From positions 8,880,552 to 8,944,551 of the forward strand of contig NC_054391.1 of NCBI RefSeq assembly GCF_001625195.1: a stretch of DNA of 64,000 nt. The letters are read 5' to 3'. The stretch comes from Drechmeria coniospora (lineage: Eukaryota; Ascomycota; Sordariomycetes; Hypocreales; Ophiocordycipitaceae). The notes under the pieces were generated by a model. The model saw nothing but the letters and a program-made list of their open reading frames with translations. It did no database searches and was not told the origin of the DNA. Positions 1-13,300 of this stretch are shown here, piece by piece (position 1 is the first letter of the stretch; each line of letters opens with the position of its first letter). Both the position numbers and the translations under genes were made by a program.

Positions 1-959
1 GTGTACTCTGTGTACGGTGTGTTCCGGGCCAGGAGGTGCCGTCTCGTCAAGCCGTCCGGCGATCTGCACGCACGTGGCCGCTCATAGGCTGGTTGTTGCA
101 GGGCGTCAAGAAATTGGGGATCAAGTTTGATCGGCAGGCTGCTAGGGCTCCATCCGGGCCTCGAGACACGACCATGTTGGCGAAGACGGCAATTCGAGCG
201 TCATTCTTTGGCCGTGCACAGGTACCGACTGAACGTCATCGACCAAGCATGCACGGTAATACAGCGTACGCATGCAGTAGCGTCCACACATGCCGACGTC
301 GCCTGACGGATTCGAATTTGCCAGGGCCAGTGCTTGGCAGCACCCGTTCGGCCGAGAGCCGGCGGAACAGAGGGTTGATGGCCCGTTTCGACCTCGGTTT
401 CTGATCCATGACATCAGACAGCATCAAGCGGCACCAAGGTGGCTCCGTCTCAGCAATGCCGTCTCTGCTCCATCGGTGTGCCGTCGTATCTGTCCGTCGT
501 CCGTAGTCGGTGGGGGTAGAGGAGGCCAACGAAGTGGGCGAATCGAAAGAGGTCAAAAGCAACGACATATGACCCACGCGTTGGGTGGACTGCGGCATGC
601 CTACTCCGTAGTCCCTTTCGAGCACCCGAGGGAAGCGGAAAGGGCGCGCGGTGGAGAAAGATCAGAGCCGGATCGGGCGTCTGCGTGTTCCCTCGCCGTC
701 GGTGCAGATGCACCGATGCGTGGTCGGACATCAGGCGGCCACGCAATGAGCGAAGGCGTCGTCCGTTGAAGGGACGGGAGGCTCCTTTTGCACGGCATTT
801 CGGGACACGCGAGAAGCGGCCCCCTCGGTTGCCGCGGAGGAGGAGAGCAGGCGAGGACGACGGAATGAGCAGCGTTGCCGTTGGTGGCAAGGCTGGATGA
901 AAGGATGAAAGGGCATAGTTGCGGTATTACTTGCTGCACCGTAAGAGTAGGGGCTCGAA
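1..959. other. Gene-free left edge, nothing recognised
   Basis: Open frames here are short or overlap each other on both strands, and none shows a protein family, a signal peptide or a convincing exon chain. Base composition is ordinary and GTAC motifs are few. A gene end entering from outside the window cannot be excluded. Confidence 0.5.
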
Positions 960-2740
960 ATTAGTCGGCACGAAGACAGGTTAGCATCGGTGCAATGTAC
1001 AGTACTTCGGTGCAGGTGTAAGTATTGCTCCGTATTCCGTACTTGTACATCTGCAGCTCTGCAGATGGGTAGGCACTGACCTGCCTGCCTGCCAAGGGGT
1101 TGTTCTGCACCGTGCCACCGACGCAAGTACAGCTCAGGTACAACAACACATGCGATTGCATCGTATCCCCGGTCGAGATCCGACAATGAAGTGCCAGGTC
1201 CAGGTACCGGTAAGCAAAAACTTGCAGCAGGAGGCCAGGATCAGGTTGATGCTGTTCTTCGGTGCAGTTGTAGGTGCAAGTAAGTAGGTGTACGGGAGTC
1301 CTGCACTCGACGCTCCGTCCGAGCAAGCAACAGCACTCCCAATGGCGGTCAGTTTCCGCACGGAGTACGGAGTAACACTGCGCGGAGTGTTCCTCCGTAC
1401 CTGCTCCCACGACACCGCGCAACACCACGGCGGTACAAGTACATGCCAGATCGGTACAGATAGTCTTAGCTGGTCGCACACCAACAGTACTTGCTTGGGG
1501 CAGCACGAGCGCACAAAGTTGCAAGTACACGCACGTACGGACTGTTACTCTGTACTTGCTCCTAGAAGTACTCGGCACACCCAACCAAGTACATTCTGCC
1601 AAGGGACAATGGCGTCACCGTCGCTTATCTTGCCGAATTACGGTGCCCGCAGAACTCAAGTAACGGTACATGTACTTGGGTGTACCAAGTATGTGCGCTC
1701 CGCAAGTACTTGAAACCTGTTCATCAACATACAAGCACAGTACTTGCATGTACTGTGCCATTTGGTAAATATTCAATGTGGGCCAGCCATCAGCAGCTCA
1801 GAGTACTGTAAGTGTACTCCTGATACTGCAATGCTGCAATACTGCGAGCACATGCACTGTGAAACTACTTGCATTCACAAGTGGTGCTTCGGGCGTAACT
1901 ATGATGCTGATACTGCGGAGCAAGTACGGAGCACAAAATTCTGTACGGAGTACGTATTACATATTAGTACTTACTTCAGGAGTAGTCCAGTGTGTGTCGG
2001 TAGTCATATGTACAGCACTCGTGAGTAGTATTCATGGGACGATGGAGCGAGAGCCAAGGTAGCGCACGTGCATGCTCACCATCAAATAGCACTACGGTAA
2101 ACGAACCGACCCATCTTCGTGCCTAACAGCCTAGCTTGGGTTGTCTGATTCCCCGCCGCTGCCTCCATTCCCATTAGCGCACGCCACTGCGCTCAACCCC
2201 TGGCCGCTTGCGCGCTACCGGCACGAATGAAGCAGAATCGCTTCGAGCGGAAAGGGAAGGCCACGGCGCTCGAGGAACAAGGCGAGCAGAATGCGAGCCG
2301 CTGGGAGTGGGAGACTCGGTGCGACGAGGTTTGACCGGATCGATGCTTGATTTTGGTCGCCGGTTCCATCAACTTGTACTTGGGTGTGCAAGTACAGCAA
2401 GTGCAGTAGTGTTGACCAGCATCACCAGACAGCAGGCTCTGAAGAGCAAGTACTGTACTTGCCTGCTTTCGGGTACCTGCTTAAGTACAGTACTTGCTGA
2501 GTTGGGTAGCTGTGGCCAAGTAATTACTAATTAGTAGGTAGGTGCCGTACGATGCACTCTATAACTCGGTACATGGTCGTACCCAATCGCAAGTACCACG
2601 TAATAGCAGCTTACAGGTACTCTGTACTGCAATTACTTGCAAGTACAGTACTCCATGAGTAAACGTACCCAAGTAAGGAGTACTTGCCGCGCGAATACTG
2701 AAATTGTACATGTGCGGAGAGTACGTTCTTCGGCGTGCAA
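960..2740. repeat. GTAC-motif-rich intergenic tract
   Basis: The tract is dense in short GTAC-centred words such as CAAGTACTTG, TACGGAGTAC and AGTACTTGC, on both strands and irregularly spaced rather than in a clean tandem array. Frames through it translate to Tyr/Thr/Cys/Val-rich strings with no protein family. The same word set recurs in other gene-poor parts of the window and is almost absent from coding exons. Confidence 0.75.
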
Positions 2741-4349
2741 GTACGAGTAAGAAAGAGGCTGGTGGTGGATGCTTGTTTCCATTACCGCCACCGCCTGTCC
2801 CGTCTTTTCAGGCCATCCGACCCGTCCAGCCCCACCGCCCCTTCTTCCCACGATCCCCAAAGGGGGGGGTGACAGAAATGTCGAGGCAGCCCTGGACTGG
2901 CGAGGCGGCGCCCGCTTCCCACCAAGCGTTCCCGCGCACCTCCACCAAGCAGCAGGGACCGTCATGTTGTGCGGCACAATTTTGTCCAGCCCCCTCGTCC
3001 CAGCCCACTCACACCCGCAACCCCTGGCTCTTACCCTCATACGTAATGGCACCGTGCTCGGTGCGTACGGTACGCGGTGGCGACCTGACACTGTCTGGGT
3101 ACATGCCTCTGCTTCCGCTCGTAGCTCCATGTCGAGCTGCTTCCGAGTACCGCACAGTACCTGCACAGCGCTGTTTGTTCCGTACCAGGCGAGGTGCAGA
3201 GGAGCATCCGCCGCCCATCACCGCCAGCTTGGCAATGACTTGGTGGCGCCGTGGCGGTACGGCAGATACCTTGGCTTGCACGCACCGCTTGCATGTACCC
3301 GTACAGTGCTCCCGCCACGTTGCCTCGGACGAGAACCATAGTTCGCTGGCCTCTCTGGCCGACCCGAGTTGTTTGCACCCGAAATGGAGACGGACAAAGA
3401 ATCTGCCACGAAGCTCGGCGACGTTATATTTGCTGCTCCGACTGCCATCCCCATTGCCCTCCTTTCCTCCCACCCCAACGCCTGATTGCTCGCTCGCCGG
3501 CCCATCGTCGAGATCGAGATCGAGCTGCGAGCCGCCGTCGAACCAGTCCCCATCCGACGAGACACACCATACGGCACAGTCTCTCGGCTCGCTCAGGACA
3601 CCCAGCTCACGACGCTCCCGGCCGCAGGGCTCCCTCTCCACAAGCGGCATCCGACGAGTCGACCCCCCCCTGGCCTGACCTGCCCATTGCAGAAATCGAG
3701 CCGAAGCTCATTCGACTCTCCGACTGCATTCCGCACGCACCATCCGCTGCCCCTTCCCGCCCGGCTTCCGTCATCAGTCGCCGCCACGAAAGGGTACGAG
3801 CACGACGGCTGGGCTGCAGGTACCAAGGACTCGGGAGCACCCACGGCACACCCTCGCACCCTGCAGCATACCTAGGTGCTGGACGTCGGCCACGACGACT
3901 TTGTCGACTGGTGCTCGCACCGCCGAACCGTCGTCTGCCCGGCACTTGTCCCTTGCACGACGACACCCTCCATCACCGTCGCCATCGCCGTCACCATCGC
4001 CGTCACCATCGCCGTCGCCGTCACCGCACCGTCGGCCGTCCAAAGCACGGCTTAACGCCCTTCCGAAGCCTCGACACGCCTGCTCCGTTTTCGACGTCTC
4101 ACCCACAGTCAGCTCCCCGGCACGTCTGTCCGACGCGAGCTCGAGTGTTGAGCTCGAGTCCCTGGCTTGCCCGCAAAGGCCCCGGGCCCGACCGTCATCA
4201 GACGACCGGCACGCCTCGCCGCCTGCGCACACGTGGCCGCCGCCGGGCACGACTCGTCCCGAGGACACCTCATCTCGTCTCGGTGCTGCCCTGCCCTGCA
4301 CGATCATTGGCCGTTTTGCCCTTTTTTTTCGGTTCCCTCTCGCGCCGAC
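2741..4349. other. Upstream region of the short coiled-coil gene
   Basis: GC-rich and pyrimidine-rich DNA with long but mutually overlapping open frames on both strands. Their products are Arg/Pro/Ser-rich and look like composition artefacts. It probably contains the promoter and 5' leader of the plus-strand gene starting at 4350. No clear TATA box was found. Confidence 0.5.
3971..4026. repeat. Short 6/12-bp tandem repeat
   Basis: Imperfect repetition of GCCGTCACCATC and its 6-bp derivative GCCGTC, about four to five 12-bp units. It lies in the presumed 5' leader of the downstream gene and is a likely slippage locus. Confidence 0.8.
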
Positions 4350-4889
4350 ATGTCGGACCAGGACCGCCAGTCGGTTGGCTCGGGTCCCACGGCGGCCAAG
4401 GCCATGGAGCGGTCCGATTCCTCGGCCTCCAACGCGACGTCGGAGAACAACGAGCCGGCGACGCACCAGCCCATCCCCACGCGGCCGCGCCTGCCGAGCC
4501 GGAAGAGCAGCGGGCCTCTCGCCGTTCCCCGCGACGGCTCGGCCGCCGACGCCGTCGACGACGACGGGTGCGGACCGGATGACGTGGGCGCCATGAGCCC
4601 GCGGCGAACGAGCGACGACATCGACAAGATGGGTCGCGAAGCGCGGGAAGGCCTGCAAAGGTGAGCGAGCCTCGACGTCGGCCGACGGCGCGCGACGAGG
4701 CGATTGCTGACGGGCTCCAGACACGCCAAGGCGCTGCAGGAGTCGCTCATGGCCATCTTCAACCGCATCGAGGCGGTGCGCGAGGAGCACGACAAGCTCG
4801 ACAACAACAACAAGTTTCTGCAAAAGTACATTGGGGACCTCATGAGCACGAGCAAGATCACGGCGTCGAGCAGCCGCGGCAGGAAGTGA
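4350..4889 (+). CDS. Short coiled-coil protein, SCOC/Slo1-like
   Basis: Two exons, 4350-4660 and 4721-4889, separated by a 60-bp GT-AG intron with a TGCTGAC branch sequence; the product is 159 residues. The first two thirds is Ser/Pro/acidic and looks disordered. The last ~55 residues form a heptad-rich helix (ALQESLMAIFNRIEAV, then NNNKFLQKYIGDLMSTSK). This is the signature of the short coiled-coil (SCOC, formerly DUF2205) family. Family members in animals bind Golgi Arl GTPases and influence autophagy; that role here is inference. The first ATG of the frame that leads into the splice was chosen (MSDQDR). The C-terminal coiled coil is complete and ends at a TGA shortly after it. Confidence 0.85.
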
Positions 4890-5849
4890 CGGGCGACGAG
4901 GCGGCACATACCACCCACACACACTCGCCATGGATTTGCATGGCATGTCCCGGCACGGCATGCCTCGGGCCTGCCTCGACATGTCCCTCCTCGGACGGAC
5001 GGACGGACCGCCGAGCGGAGCATGATACCCAAACATCGGGCGCCGTCGCCCCTCGCATCGCCTCGGAACGGCGACTCCTCGAACGTACGTACACCACCAC
5101 CCAACCTGCTCACTACCATTCAACCAACCCATCACTCGCCGTCTCGGCCCGTCCGCGAGAGCCATCACGGACGGGCCTCCCTCTGCTTCGATGCGAAGCG
5201 ATGCGTTTTTTTTGTTGTCCCCAGGGCCCCAACCCCGTCACCGGATGGACTCGACACGTCCGTCACGGCACGTCGAGCCATTTCGGGCAGCACCCGTCGC
5301 TTTTCAGCCTCGCTCGGAGTCTGACCGACCTTGGGCCGCCCACTTGATTTCCCGCATGGCATCGTCGACGGCGTGGACGACGAGACAAGAGGACCAAGGG
5401 TACGAGGCCGGGGGGTAGCACCAGGGCTCGCCTGACGTGGCACACGCACGACGGGTGCCGGGGACGACCCTACAAGTATTCACCAATGCAATGAACTGGT
5501 TGGCTTTTCCTCTTCGTTTCCCCGCCCATTTCACCTGCTCCGCGTCTCTTGAACGGTGACAATGCCCAGCCTTCATGCCGCATCACGGGCCCACGGCACG
5601 GCCGTGGTGAGTCGTCGGAATAAGGCTCGACGTCGCCGGTTCTGGAGAGTAGGCTAGACGGTGCGGCATGTCGAGGAGCCAAGACGTACTTGGTAGGTAG
5701 GCGCCATACTACTCGACTCGTACGCACAACCGGATGGCCTTGCACAGGCTGGTGCATGTGCGCGCACAGCAGACGAAGTAAGTACAGAGCACGGAGTGGT
5801 CCGTACACTACCACGATATGGGTGGATGCGTGGATGGCTGGCTGGGCGA
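4890..5849. other. Intergenic, 3' side of the short coiled-coil gene
   Basis: No gene recognised. Contains the presumed 3' UTR and then ordinary DNA that becomes GTAC-rich from about 5690. Frames on both strands overlap and show no family. Confidence 0.5.
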
Positions 5850-5936
5850 ATGGATGGATGGATGGATGGATGGATGGATGGATGGGTGGATGGATGGGTG
5901 GATGGATGGATGGGATGGATGGATGGATGGATGGTA
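5850..5936. repeat. (GGAT)n microsatellite
   Basis: About 20 units of GGAT, with interruptions GGGT near 5884 and 5896 and one phase shift near 5911. It is read as W-M-D-G on the plus strand and as I-H-P-S on the minus strand, both typical microsatellite translations rather than genes. Confidence 0.95.
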
Positions 5937-8056
5937 GCTACAGTACGGAGTACTTACACTGGACGCCCGAGGGATGAATGAGGGTTGGGAAGTGCGTGAT
6001 TTTGACGACGATGCGGTGAGAGAAGGGGTGGCACGTGGACCCTGCGAGGGGTGTGTCAGCGGAAGGATTGAGCCTATCAGCACCGCGCCGCCCAGCTGCC
6101 CAGACAATTGGGCCCCTTGTACTTGTGCTGAGCTGTACTAATAGTGTACGGAGTACTTATAGTGTACGGAGTACAGAGTACAACGAATTACAGGTTATCG
6201 TGCAGGCACTTGCCTGTACAACACGCGTATGTCTGCTGTATTGATACATACCTAGTAATAATTGCTTGCACTTGCAGCAGAGCATGTGGCAAACGCCCTG
6301 CAGAGTGCGGTATTGTTGCAAGTCGGCGTAGTCACTACTAGTACCCAGTATTAGGTAATACGGTGCCTAGGACCTAGTAGGAAATTGCATGCGCAGGTGC
6401 CAAAGTAGTGCCCCGTGCCGGCGAGTACTTAGGTGGTCCGGCGGCGGCGGCTTGGTGCTGTAGCGTGCCGCTAACTGGCCGGTACGGTACGGAGTAATTA
6501 GCATCGATGCAGGCCACCGTTCGGCCCGTCGTCCAGCAGCTGGCGCTGGGCTGGGCCATCGAGACATTGGTGCTTTGTTGAAGGAGAAGCAGTCCCGAGC
6601 GACGATTGATGTGTTGTTTAGTCCGCACAGTGCGAGCGGATATCCCGATGTGCGGACCATGGACGGCACCGAATGACTCAAGCGCGGCCGCTGCGCAGCT
6701 ATGCCCATTGTAACTGGTCTTGGGTGGGTGCGCGGCACACAGTGGTCCCTACAGCACAGTCGCAAGTACAGTACTTAAGTACTAGGTATGTTTCCGCATC
6801 TGCATCCCCATCAGTGGTCCAAATGCCTACTAGGCACTAGTGCGCGGTGCTCGAATGCTCGTAATTACCTGCCCCTGCAAGTGACGCAAGTATCGCGAGG
6901 TTCGGACATGCCGTGCTACGGAGTATTCATTACTCGGCGAATGCAATTAATAATACGGATGCAAGTACAAGTACAAGGGCCTGCTGCCAAGTACAGGAGT
7001 ACGGGACTGGCTGCGCGGTACACAAAAGTGTAGGAGTTTCTTAAGTACTTACGGTAAGTACTTGTACAATCAGCAGGTCAGTAAGGAGCAATTACATGTA
7101 CCGTGTACATTTAAGTACTTGCAAAGTACGGAGGACGTATCTTATAAATACAACCAAGTACAACTATTACAGAGTACGACTGTACCTAGTAGGTAGGTAT
7201 GGAGTCCTGTGTAGGAAACTGCAAGTAATTACAAGTATTAATTACTTGCAACAGCCCAAGGTGCGTACAGTACTGTACTGTAGGTACTTGCTAGGTACGC
7301 GAGCCCTTTAACGTGGTGTACAGCAACTAATACTGCCGCAAGTACAGTACACCTGTTCCCAGCGAGCAACGGTACAGGAATACACCAACTAATACTGTAC
7401 GGAGTGCTGCAAGTAAATACTAGGTACGGAGTGGTTGTGCATGCTTCCAAGTCAGTGTACAGTACTAATAGGCCGTAGGTGCACTACGATTATCTCAAAG
7501 AACGGCATGGAGTGAGTACAAGTACATGTGCACGCAGTTGTAGGTCAACATGCACAGTCAACCGCCAACACGTCCATGTACTGTACGGGCACTTACAGTG
7601 CAGCGAGTGCGTGCAGTGATCCAATGACTCTAATACTGTACTTTAGTACCTAGTGCCTTACTAGGTACCCAAGGTACTTGCGACTACTGTAAACTTGCAG
7701 TAGGCCTGGCAGTGGGCAATGTGTGGGCCCATACCTATACAGCTCACCTCCCTCGTCGCCTCATCGTCGTCATCCTTCGTACTCATGCCTGCACCGTCCG
7801 ATGCCAAAGAAGGCGGTCTGGTAGCAGTGGTAGCTGAATGTAACCTCGTGCGCTGCATCTATAACCCAACCTCGTCGGCGGCCATCTCGCCGTTTGCATG
7901 CAATTGCTGTAGGAACAAGCACCCGTCTCCGTCGTCGTCGGGCCCCGTACAGGTGCTCCGTCCATGCTACGCCGAAGCAAAACGTGTGCCTGAGGTTGTC
8001 GATGGTGAGGTGGGACGGAAGCAACGACGGAAAGCGTCTCATGCTTGCCGTTGCAT
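5937..8056. repeat. GTAC-motif-rich intergenic tract
   Basis: About 2 kb without a recognisable gene, dominated by TACGGAGTA, AGTACTTG, TACTAGGTA and AATTACTTG words. Several TACGGAGTAC copies are visible at about 5945, 6147, 6165, 6490 and 6919. From about 7700 to 8040 the DNA is less repetitive, but its frames still match nothing known. Confidence 0.7.
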
Positions 8057-8296
8057 GCATTTCGTACCTGCATGCACTTCATACTTGCATGCACTTCATA
8101 CTTGCATGCTCTTCATACCTGCATGCACTTCATACTTGCATGCACTTCATACTTGCATGCACTTCATACTTGCTTGCACTTTCATACTTGATGCATTCCA
8201 TACCTGCAAGTATTTCATACCTGCATCTATTTCATACTTGCATCTATTTCATACGTGCATCCATGTCGTACTTGCATGTATTTCATATTGGCATGC
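8057..8296. repeat. 17-bp minisatellite, about 14 units
   Basis: Tandem array of GCACTTCATACTTGCAT, with early units nearly perfect and later ones degenerate. Because 17 is not a multiple of three, the array opens all frames and yields spurious His/Thr/Cys/Ser-rich peptides. Its right edge lies about 100 bp from the larger array beginning near 8403. Confidence 0.92.
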
Positions 8297-8402
8297 CCAT
8301 CCACTCTCAAATCTACTGCTGCACAAGCACCTACTTACACTTGCCGTCTATCCGTACTTGTCCAATCCACCTACATCATACTTGCGGCACATGCGAAACG
8401 GC

Positions 8403-9905
8403 CACGACTAGAAGCACAAAAGATGTTCTGCATCATTGAACCCAAATAATTCCCATCTCTCTCCAAATCTACAGTGTTGGCAGGGGGGACAAAAGCCCTC
8501 GCGCCACGACTAGAAGCACAAAAGATGTGCTTTTATCAGTCCCATCTTTCTCCGCATCTACTGGCAGGGGGGGGACAAAAGTCCTCGACGCCCCGGGCCC
8601 GAGCAGTGTGCACAAACATCATCAATACCTCGTACGCGCCACGACTAGAGGCACAAAAGATGTTCTGCATCATTCAACCCATGAGTCCCATCTCTCTCCA
8701 CATCTACAGTGCTGGCAGGGGGGACAAAAGTCCTCGACGCCCCGGGCCCGGGCAGTGTGCACGAACACGATGAATACTCTCGTACGCGCCACGACTAGAA
8801 GCACAAAAGATGTTCTGCATCATTGAACCCAAATAGTTCCCATCTCTCTCCACATCTACAGTGTTGGCAGGGGGGGCAAAAGCCCTCAACGCCCCGGGCC
8901 CGAGCAGTGTGCACAAACACCATCTCGACTTAGACTCTCGTACGCGCCACGACCAGAAGCACAAAAGATGTTCTTTTATTATTCGATCCAAAAGAGTCCC
9001 ATCTCTCTCCGCATCTGCTGGCAGGGGGGGACAAAAGCCCTAGACGCCCCGGGCCCGAGCCGTATGCACAAACACCATCTATACTCTCGTACGCGCTACG
9101 ACTAGAAGCACAAAAGACGTTCTGCATCATTCAACCCATATGAGTCCCATCTCTCTCCACGTCTACAGTACTGGCAGGGGGGACAAAAGCCCTAGACGCC
9201 CCGGGCCCGAGCATCTATACTCTCGTACGCCCCACGACTAGCAGCACAAAAGATATTCTGCATCATTGAACCCAAATGAGTCCCATCTCTCTCCACATCT
9301 ACTGGCAGGGGGGGACAAAAGTCCTCGACGCCCCAGGCCCGAGCAGTGTGCACAATCATCATCAATACCTCGTACGCGCCACGACTAGAGGCACAAAAGA
9401 TATTCTGCATCATTCAACCCATATGAGCCCCATCTCTCTCCACATCTACAGTACTGGCAGGGGGACAAAAGTCCTCGACGCCCCAGGCCCGAGCAGTGTG
9501 CACAATCATCATCAATACCTCGTACGCGCCACGACTAGAGGCACAAAAGATGTTCTGCATCATTCAACCCATATGAGCCCCATCTCTCTCCACATCTACA
9601 GTACTGGCAGGGGGACAAAAGTCCTCGACGCCCCAGGCCCGAGCAGTGTGCACAAACACCATCAATACTCTTGCATCTCTCTCCACATCTACAGTACTGG
9701 CAGGGGGACAAAAGCCCTCGACGCCCCGGGCCCGAGCAGTATGCACAAACTATTTGTATGAATGCTCTCGTACGCGCCACGACTAGAAGCACAAAAGACT
9801 GCATCATTCAACCCAATGGAGTCCCATCTCTCTCCACATCTACAGTGGGACAAAAGCCCTCGACGCCCCGGGCCCGAGCAGTGTGCAGAAACACCATCAA
9901 TACCC
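8403..9905. repeat. Satellite-like array, ~150-bp unit, about 10-11 copies
   Basis: Units begin with CACGACTAGAAGCACAAAAG near 8403, 8508, 8640, 8790, 8948, 9097, 9233, 9380, 9530 and 9778, with a truncated unit near 9660. Each holds a TTCTGCATCATTCAACCC block, a CATCTCTCTCCACATCTAC block, a G-run, a CCCGGGCCCGAGC palindromic block and a CTCGTACGCGCC end. Spacing is mostly 132-158 bp, with a few short units of 105-130 bp. Adjacent units are close to identical, pointing to recent amplification or homogenisation. Apparent open frames in the array are not conserved between units. Confidence 0.93.
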
Positions 9906-10344
9906 TCGCACGCCTCTCCGGAGATGCAACGCTAGTGCAATTAGATGCATGTCGGGCATAGAGTTGGCCGCATGGGGACCTTTGTTGCCTCATTAAGCCT
10001 GCTTTGATGGCCGAGATGACGGAAACGCTCGTCACGGACTCGAGCGCAACGGGCCAAACGAGGAAGCGTCCACCATGGCAAGCCCTCGGCGTGAACGGGG
10101 GGGCGCGCGTGTCCAGATGTGCTTGTCTCGCGCCTGTACTCCAAACGTGCGGGCGCCGTCGCAAACTCACGGGCAAGCCGTCCGTGCAAATCCATGTCGC
10201 CATCGCCTCGTCGTCCACTCGCCGGACACCCTGGCCCGGTTGCGGCTGCGGCACGCAGGACGGTGGCTCGCTCGACGGCAGCGCGTGCACCTGCACTCGG
10301 CATGATCCATCCTGGCTGGCATCTACCGACGCGGGCCTGCGTGC

Positions 10345-13300
10345 CTATCCGACGACGCGAGCGTTCCCCCGCTCCATGGCCGAGCTCTCCACCACCAACG
10401 GCCCCCCGCCGGGTCCGCTCGCGTCGAGGCTCACCGTCGTGCTCTTCCTGTCGCCCACCACGCGGACCGTCTCGCCGAGGTTGCGCCAGTCCACCTCGCA
10501 CGCCTGCGTCGCCCGTCCGTCCGCCATCACCTCCCGGATGTCTACCGAGGGGTACGGGAGCCAGCCCTCGCGCTGCGGGATGAGCACCAGCGGAATCTCC
10601 GCCTCCGTCTCCGGCGTCGACGCCAGCGACTCCGACGACGCCGGTATGACAAAGTGGCCCTTGCGCCGTCCGCCGAGGATCCACGTGTCGGCCGCCGCGC
10701 TGACTTCGTAGCTGAACTCTTGGTCCTCGCGCTGCGTCGTGTCCGTGTCCCACGCCCGCGTCCACCGGAGGTGCAGCGTGCCCGCGAGCACCTGGTTCAC
10801 GCGCACCGTCGGCGTCGCGCCGTCCACCTCCCGGACCGGGCTCGGCATCGGACCGTGGAGGCGCATGTCGGCCGTGTGCACCACGGCGAGCGCCGGCACC
10901 TCGACCGGGATCAAGATCGACCACGGATCCGCGCACGCCGCCTCCATCGACAGCCAGCCGTGGCTCCGCTGCCACTCCGTGAGGAATCCGGCCAGGTCGC
11001 TCGCGACGTCCGTGCCCGATGCCGAGTCCGTTCCGAGCCCCCGGAAGCACGCCTCCCAGGCGACGGGTTGCAGGAACTCGGTGTTTATGCCGCCCAGCAG
11101 CGCTGCCCGCTCGAGGTCGTGCGCCTGCACGCCCTTCCTCGCCTCGCGGAGGACGTGCTCCGCCACGAGCTTCGCGTACTGCGCCAGCCGCGACTCGCGC
11201 AGCCCCGACAGCACCGACGCCAGGATGAGATCCTCCGCCTCCGTCTGCAGCACGCGATAGTGCAGCTTCAGGTACATCGTCTTGCTCGACCGCTTCCCCG
11301 GCTTCGACCCAGCCTTCCTCCGTATCTTGTACAGCAACGTCGCCGGCTGCTTGGCGAAGACGGTAATCTCGTGCGCCGACGGCATGCCAAACGACGATTC
11401 GAAGAGGTCCGATTCGAGCAGCTCGCTGTCGTACAGCCGCATCGGACTCGCCGTCGCCGTCGAGACGGTGAAGCGCGAGAAGAGCGCCTCCTGCTTGAAC
11501 ACGTCCTGCACGTTGACGCCGAGCGCGAGCGACACCGGTATCGTCAACGTCTTTGCGAGGTAAAAAGTGCCGCCGTCGGTGACGTACGTGACCTCGACCT
11601 TGGCCAGCACGTCGGCGAGATCGAGCTCGACAGAGTACGGGAATCGCACCGTCACCGACCTCCCTTCCCCGAGGGGACCGAAGGAGAACGTGCCGGCTTC
11701 GGGAGGCTTCGCAAACGCAACGTCCGAGTCCACCGGCTTTGCCTCGTTCGTCAGCAGCCGGAGACCGCCCGTCGCGGGCCGAACCCGTATCTCGCACCTC
11801 TTCACGTCGTTCCATCCTGTGCTCAGCTCGAGATCCAACGAGTTGTTCTTGTCGAGGCAAATGTGCTTCGCCGCCGTCACCTTGACGTCGAGAGCGCCCG
11901 CTCGCTGAAAGATGGTCACGTCGGCGTCCTTGAAAACGTCCGACGGCTTCGGCGCCGCCTGCTGAACGCTTTGGTCGTGATGAAGCAGCAGGTTGCTCGC
12001 CGAAAGGCTCATGTGGCTGACCCGATACATGCCGGGCACGACAGACTGACTGGTTAGCGGCGTGACGCGCGGAGCGGAGCGGTGCGGTGTGGGCTTACGT
12101 TGCAATCCACCGTCAGGCTGTTTCTTCCAGGCGAGAGAATGACTTGCCCGTTCGTCTCGAACACTAGGTCGCGACAGGGCCCTCCGTCGACGCATGTGAT
12201 CTTGACCTTGGCGCTGTCAAACGTAATCGTCTCCGGCAGCAAGCCGTGCAGGGAAATGGACAGCGAGCAGGAGTCGCGACCATCGTGGTATTCCGGAGCG
12301 CCGTTGAGACGGATGCCGGTGAAGAGGCTGCTCAGGGGTGCCTTGGCCTCCCACGAGAGGCTCTTCGAGAGTCGAAACAGCTTCTCGGCAACGCCGTGCA
12401 GCGGTGCTGCGCCCGTGGCTCCCGCGATGCCGGCTCGCATGGGCAGCGCCGAGTTCTGTTGAAGTCGCTCCTTCTCGGCCGCGCAGGCCTTCGTCAGCAG
12501 GTCGAGGGCGACCCGGACGTAGTCGTTGTGGGATTCCAGCCTGTCCAGGCACTGCGAGTACATGACGAGGATCGACAGCTCCAGCTCCGTCCAGCCGCTG
12601 CTTCCATAGAAGGGCTGGATCTGCGAAAAGTAGTTGGCCGCCACGCGGTGCTCGCCCATGTGAACTTTGAGAACGGCCAAGTCGGCGAGGCAAGATTTGA
12701 TGGCGTGCTCGTAGTTGGCGACGGTGAAATGGCGCAGCGACTTGTCCGTCAAGATCTCGTATAATCGGTGAAAGTCCTCGGAGTTGTCGGCGGCGGTGCG
12801 TAAAACTTCACTGATTCCCGCCATGATAGGAGGTCCCTCCTGGGGACTCCCCTGCTCCGGCCCATCGTCGAGGCTGACGTCTTCCATCCCGTCGAGCTGG
12901 TCGGCGCTTACTCTGGGAGCCTCGTCCCAGCCGTTGGACCAGCCGCGCTTCTTCCCCAAGCCGCTGAGGATGCTTCTCGACAGCAGATGAAGCTCCGCCC
13001 GCCGCGCCGCGAGCTCTTCCAGGCCGATCTTGAGGAATTTTGATCGCGAATCGGCATCGGAGGCGCTGAGCCGCCGGCCCGAACCGGGGGACGCTTCGGT
13101 GCCGGGAGGGTGGCGCGAAGATGCGGAATGCAGGGACGAGCTGCGTGCCGGGTGCATCATCGTCTTCGGTTCCGGAATCGACGACTTGGGCTCGTGGCCG
13201 TCGACGGTCGTCAATGTCGTCGGCGGGATGGGAAGCGCGCTGCTCGAGGTCTGGGCCAGAATCTGCTGGGCGACGGAGAAGGCAAAGGAGGAGACGATGT

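Noticed and set aside
7719..9761. Frames rich in His/Thr/Cys across the left repeat arrays
   Set aside because: Produced by the 17-bp and ~150-bp arrays; the frames are not conserved from unit to unit.
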